Assembly (NCBI GenBank): GCA_964612465.1
Contig: CAZTDF010000105.1
Coordinates: 1 to 15,545 of the forward strand
Direction of reading: 5' to 3'
From: JAFGPJ01 sp964612465
GTDB taxonomy: Bacteria > Planctomycetota > Phycisphaerae > Sedimentisphaerales > Anaerobacaceae
DNA length: 15,545 nt
Shown one piece after another: positions 13,797 through 15,545 of this stretch (positions within the stretch are counted from its first letter, which is position 1; the number at the start of each line of letters is the position of its first letter). The notes beneath the pieces are model-generated. The model made no database searches. It was not told the origin of the DNA and saw nothing but the letters and a program-made list of their open reading frames with translations. Position numbers and translations under genes: made by a program.

Positions 13797-14828
13797 GTGC
13801 CCAATATGGGTAAAGGCGTGAACTTCATACTCAGCAACGCTTCCGTTGTAGGTATCGGAGGACAGCCGGCCGGCAATCCCGACGGTGATGGCAACGGCGT
13901 AGGCGTGAAGCTCTACCCCGGCTCCAGAAATTCAAGAGACACCTATGTGACGGGCATTTGTCTGCCCGCGATTGCAAGTACGGGGACACCGAATGCGTTG
14001 GTTACGGTGGGTGCCCTGGCTAGCAGGACCGACGGCAGTGGCGCTGGCGGTGCCTGGACCTACAAAGACGTTGTGCAGAATACAGTAGATTACTTTGCCT
14101 ACGGCCAGAATGATTCCGGCACATCCGAAGGAGGCTGGCGCTACTACGCCAACTATGGCTCCTCCGACCAATCCACTACCCAGTGGCCGGTAATTGCCGG
14201 TGCGTATGCCTCGAAGATGGGTGTTTCTTACCCGGGTTTTGTAGATACCGAGTTGGCTAAGTGGACCAATTACATCCAGAATCCAGCTGGATACGCTGGG
14301 TACACGAGTCCTAACGCTCCCTATGGCCAGATGAACGAGACTGGTGCCCTGCTAATTATGCAGGATTACCTGGGTTGGGCCGTTGGCGATCCGAAAGTAC
14401 AGGCAGCCATGGGACACATTAATCAAAACTGGCAATTGAATGCAGGCGGAACTTGGGATGGCAATTTTGGTCACCCATACGCCATGTGGGCCATATATAA
14501 GGGTCTCGAGTTGACAATCGGACTGGACGTAGACAACCTGACCGGTATTACGAATCTGCATGCCGATCCGGGCGACGTCGACAACCCCAACCACAGCTAC
14601 AACTGGTGGGAGGACTATTGCGAGTGGCTAGTTAACTCGCAAGCAGGGAATGGTTCTTGGGCTGGTTATAGTTACTGGGGCACTGGGCTGGCGACACCAT
14701 GGAACATCAACATCCTTGCGGCAACAGCGATCCCTGACGTTAACGTCCCCGTTCTGGGCGCATTCTTGCTTGGCAGCATCGGTTTGGCGGTTGCCTGTCG
14801 GAAGCTGCGAAGACGTAAAGAGTTGTAA
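13797..14828 (+). CDS. Toroid-fold (terpene-cyclase/prenyltransferase-like) surface protein fragment with PEP-CTERM-like tail
   Basis: The 343 visible residues show the alpha/alpha-toroid pattern of squalene-cyclase-like proteins: GGWRYYANYG, TTQWPVIAGAYASKMG, GGTWDGNFGHPYAMWAIYKG, and a QAGNGSWAG motif of QW type. Catalytic aspartates of real cyclases are not evident. Residues about 316-343 form a sorting tail: VPVLGAFLLGSIGLAVACRK, then LRRRKEL, i.e. a short motif, a hydrophobic helix and a basic end as in PEP-CTERM proteins, which exosortase processes. Such proteins need a signal peptide, but none is present: the frame is open only from 13740, and begins close to the conserved MGKGVNFILSNASVVG segment. 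From memory, planctomycete relatives have another N-terminal part. The gene is thus probably 5'-truncated; GTG 13797 or ATG 13806 is only a formal start. AAGGAGAG at 13738-13745 may be a leftover ribosome binding site. Confidence 0.7.
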   Translation: MPNMGKGVNFILSNASVVGIGGQPAGNPDGDGNGVGVKLYPGSRNSRDTYVTGICLPAIASTGTPNALVTVGALASRTDGSGAGGAWTYKDVVQNTVDYFAYGQNDSGTSEGGWRYYANYGSSDQSTTQWPVIAGAYASKMGVSYPGFVDTELAKWTNYIQNPAGYAGYTSPNAPYGQMNETGALLIMQDYLGWAVGDPKVQAAMGHINQNWQLNAGGTWDGNFGHPYAMWAIYKGLELTIGLDVDNLTGITNLHADPGDVDNPNHSYNWWEDYCEWLVNSQAGNGSWAGYSYWGTGLATPWNINILAATAIPDVNVPVLGAFLLGSIGLAVACRKLRRRKEL

Positions 14829-14859
14829 GAGTACTGTTAGAAGTAGAAGTGTAATTTCA

Positions 14860-14895
14860 AAAAGGGCTGTGAGTATCATGCTCGCAGCCCTTTTC
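14860..14895 (+). terminator. Intrinsic terminator of the toroid-fold gene
   Basis: AAAGGGCTGTGAG (14861-14873) pairs with CTCGCAGCCCTTT (14881-14893) with one G-T pair and a 7-nt loop, followed by further T. It lies 33 nt after the TAA. Confidence 0.85.
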
Positions 14896-14898
14896 TAA

Positions 14899-15084
14899 AC
14901 TTGCGATGTCTTTTTAAAGACGGCTCGCACAATCTCATAGAACCATTAGAAGGATGTCTGCGGTACGCTGAAGGTGTAAAGCCTTAATTTTGCCCCTGCC
15001 TTTGATGACATGCCCCTAACCTTGAATTTGGCCATTTAAGCCGATTTCCCCTAACAGCCGCCATGCAACAAGTCCAAAGTTGGG
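14899..15084. other. Intergenic stretch without supported gene
   Basis: No convincing coding region. A minus-strand frame of 29 codons (MAKFKVRGMSSKAG and onward, from 15033 down to 14947) reads plausibly but has no good ribosome binding site. TGCCCCT and CCCCTAAC are each repeated. It may hold a remnant of a mobile element, but nothing identifiable. Confidence 0.3.
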
Positions 15085-15111
15085 CGAATATGGGAATATT
15101 CGTGTTTTTTT
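15085..15111 (+). terminator. Orphan terminator-like hairpin
   Basis: CGAATAT (15085-15091) pairs with ATATTCG (15096-15102) around GGGA, followed by TGTTTTTTT. No + strand gene ends just before it, since the previous gene already has its terminator at 14860-14895. It may shield the promoter at 15153. Confidence 0.5.
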
Positions 15112-15152
15112 CCTGTTTTTGCACAAACATCTACTTTTTGACAGTTTTAACC

Positions 15153-15181
15153 TTGACATTTTTAGCTAAAAATGTTAATTT
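15153..15181 (+). promoter_or_regulatory. Promoter with a perfect 20-bp palindrome over the -35 and spacer
   Basis: TTGACA (15153-15158), 17-nt spacer, TAATTT (15176-15181). A second TTGACA lies at 15138-15143. The perfect palindrome ACATTTTTAGCTAAAAATGT occupies 15156-15175, from the end of the -35 through the whole spacer, so it is a strong operator candidate. Transcription would start near 15188, leaving a leader of about 180 nt before the ATG at 15369. Confidence 0.55.
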
Positions 15182-15315
15182 AGGTGATGTTGGTGAGAGT
15201 GGACATGCTTACCTATTTTATCACTGAAGCTCCCGCTCCCACATAAATAGTTTCTTATATTATCATCAGGGCTAAGGTGTGAATATAGAGGAGGTTGATT
15301 TCATACGCCGGCAAG

Positions 15316-15372
15316 ATGAAGATTTTAAGAAAATTACACACATTTTATTTCGTAAGGAGGATTAAAGTATGA
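15316..15372 (+). CDS. Possible 18-residue leader peptide overlapping the next start
   Basis: ATG at 15316 opens a short basic peptide (MKILRKLHTFYFVRRIKV) whose TGA overlaps the next gene's ATG in ATGA. It spans that gene's ribosome binding site, so translational coupling is possible. Its own ribosome binding site (GAGGAGG near 15290) is too far upstream to be convincing. Confidence 0.2.
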   Translation: MKILRKLHTFYFVRRIKV

Positions 15373-15545
15373 AAAAGTATACAACTGGTATAGTGATTTG
15401 TTTACTATTGTTCTCAGTTAATCATGCAAATGCGGACCTGACGCTAACGGCAGTTGATGGAGACTGGAGCAATCCTGTAGGACCAGGTACTTCAATATCT
15501 GGAAACGTCATCACTATCGACGGCGTTGGGACTGGATATGGTAAT
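15369..15545 (+). CDS. Secreted protein, N-terminal part (cut by window end)
   Basis: ATG 15369 has a strong ribosome binding site (GGAGG 8 nt upstream). Residues 1-21 are a signal peptide: MKK, hydrophobic core TGIVICLLLFSV, cleavage after ANA. The mature start DLTLTAVDGDWSNPVG, then GNVITIDGVGTGYGN, resembles the N-terminus of exported beta-sandwich proteins that often end in PEP-CTERM tails in planctomycetes (choice-of-anchor type). The 59 visible codons do not allow a family call. Its promoter carries the 20-bp palindrome, so it is probably tightly regulated. Confidence 0.75.
   Translation, partial: MKKYTTGIVICLLLFSVNHANADLTLTAVDGDWSNPVGPGTSISGNVITIDGVGTGYGN

Noticed and set aside
1..15545. 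CRISPR array, rRNA, tRNA or complete insertion sequence
   Set aside because: No regular repeat-spacer pattern, RNA gene or transposase was seen on either strand; the left-end repeats are irregularly spaced.

Overview
The window reads as a scaffold piece from a planctomycete, most likely a Phycisphaerae-type (Sedimentisphaerales-like) metagenome genome. The clues are the family mix: an SBBP beta-propeller protein, a toroid-fold surface protein with a PEP-CTERM-like tail, a LolA-like/TlpA-like fusion, membrane proteins with a pseudopilin-like tail, and a PadR/HAAS/ABC operon. Short AAACAAAGCCAATT repeats at the left end fit as well. Taxonomy is inferred from gene families only. Two runs of exactly 100 N (4423-4522 and 10726-10825) are scaffold gaps.

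Layout. 1-751: repeats and degraded sequence with no clear gene. 752-2608 (+): secreted eight-repeat SBBP beta-propeller protein, closed by an intrinsic terminator. 2651-3116 (-): a possible broken ORF and a very basic 51-residue ORF. 3163-4422 (-): DNA-3-methyladenine glycosylase I (tag), preceded by the 3' half of a fucose/arabinose-isomerase-like gene that runs into the first gap. 4584-11394 (-): an operon-like run in transcription order padR, ABC ATPase (broken by the second gap), ABC-2 permease, LolA-like/TlpA-like redox protein, and two related membrane proteins with a pseudopilin-like C-terminus, the second also carrying an N-terminal HAAS-like domain. A good sigma70-type promoter with an imperfect inverted repeat over its -10 lies upstream of padR. 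11395-12066: intergenic, with hairpins, an orphan + strand terminator and a promoter for the next gene. 12067-13181 (+): secreted seven-repeat TPR gene broken by a 2-bp frameshift. 13182-13796: terminator, a tiny promoter-plus-terminator unit, a REP-like element. 13797-14828 (+): C-terminal part of a toroid-fold protein with a sorting tail but no signal peptide. 14829-15368: terminators and a promoter whose spacer and -35 are covered by a perfect 20-bp palindrome. 15369-15545 (+): start of a secreted protein, cut by the window end.

How the genes may work together. PadR is a DNA-binding repressor family, and HAAS domains are known partners of PadR regulators in membrane signalling. Here the HAAS domain is fused through one membrane helix to an extracytoplasmic domain found again in the neighbouring gene, and an ABC exporter and a redox-fold protein lie between them. 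A plausible inference is an envelope-sensing and export operon whose regulator is controlled through the membrane protein. The rest of the window is dominated by secreted or surface proteins, several of them decayed (TPR frameshift, missing N-terminus of the toroid protein), which suggests a rapidly changing accessory region.
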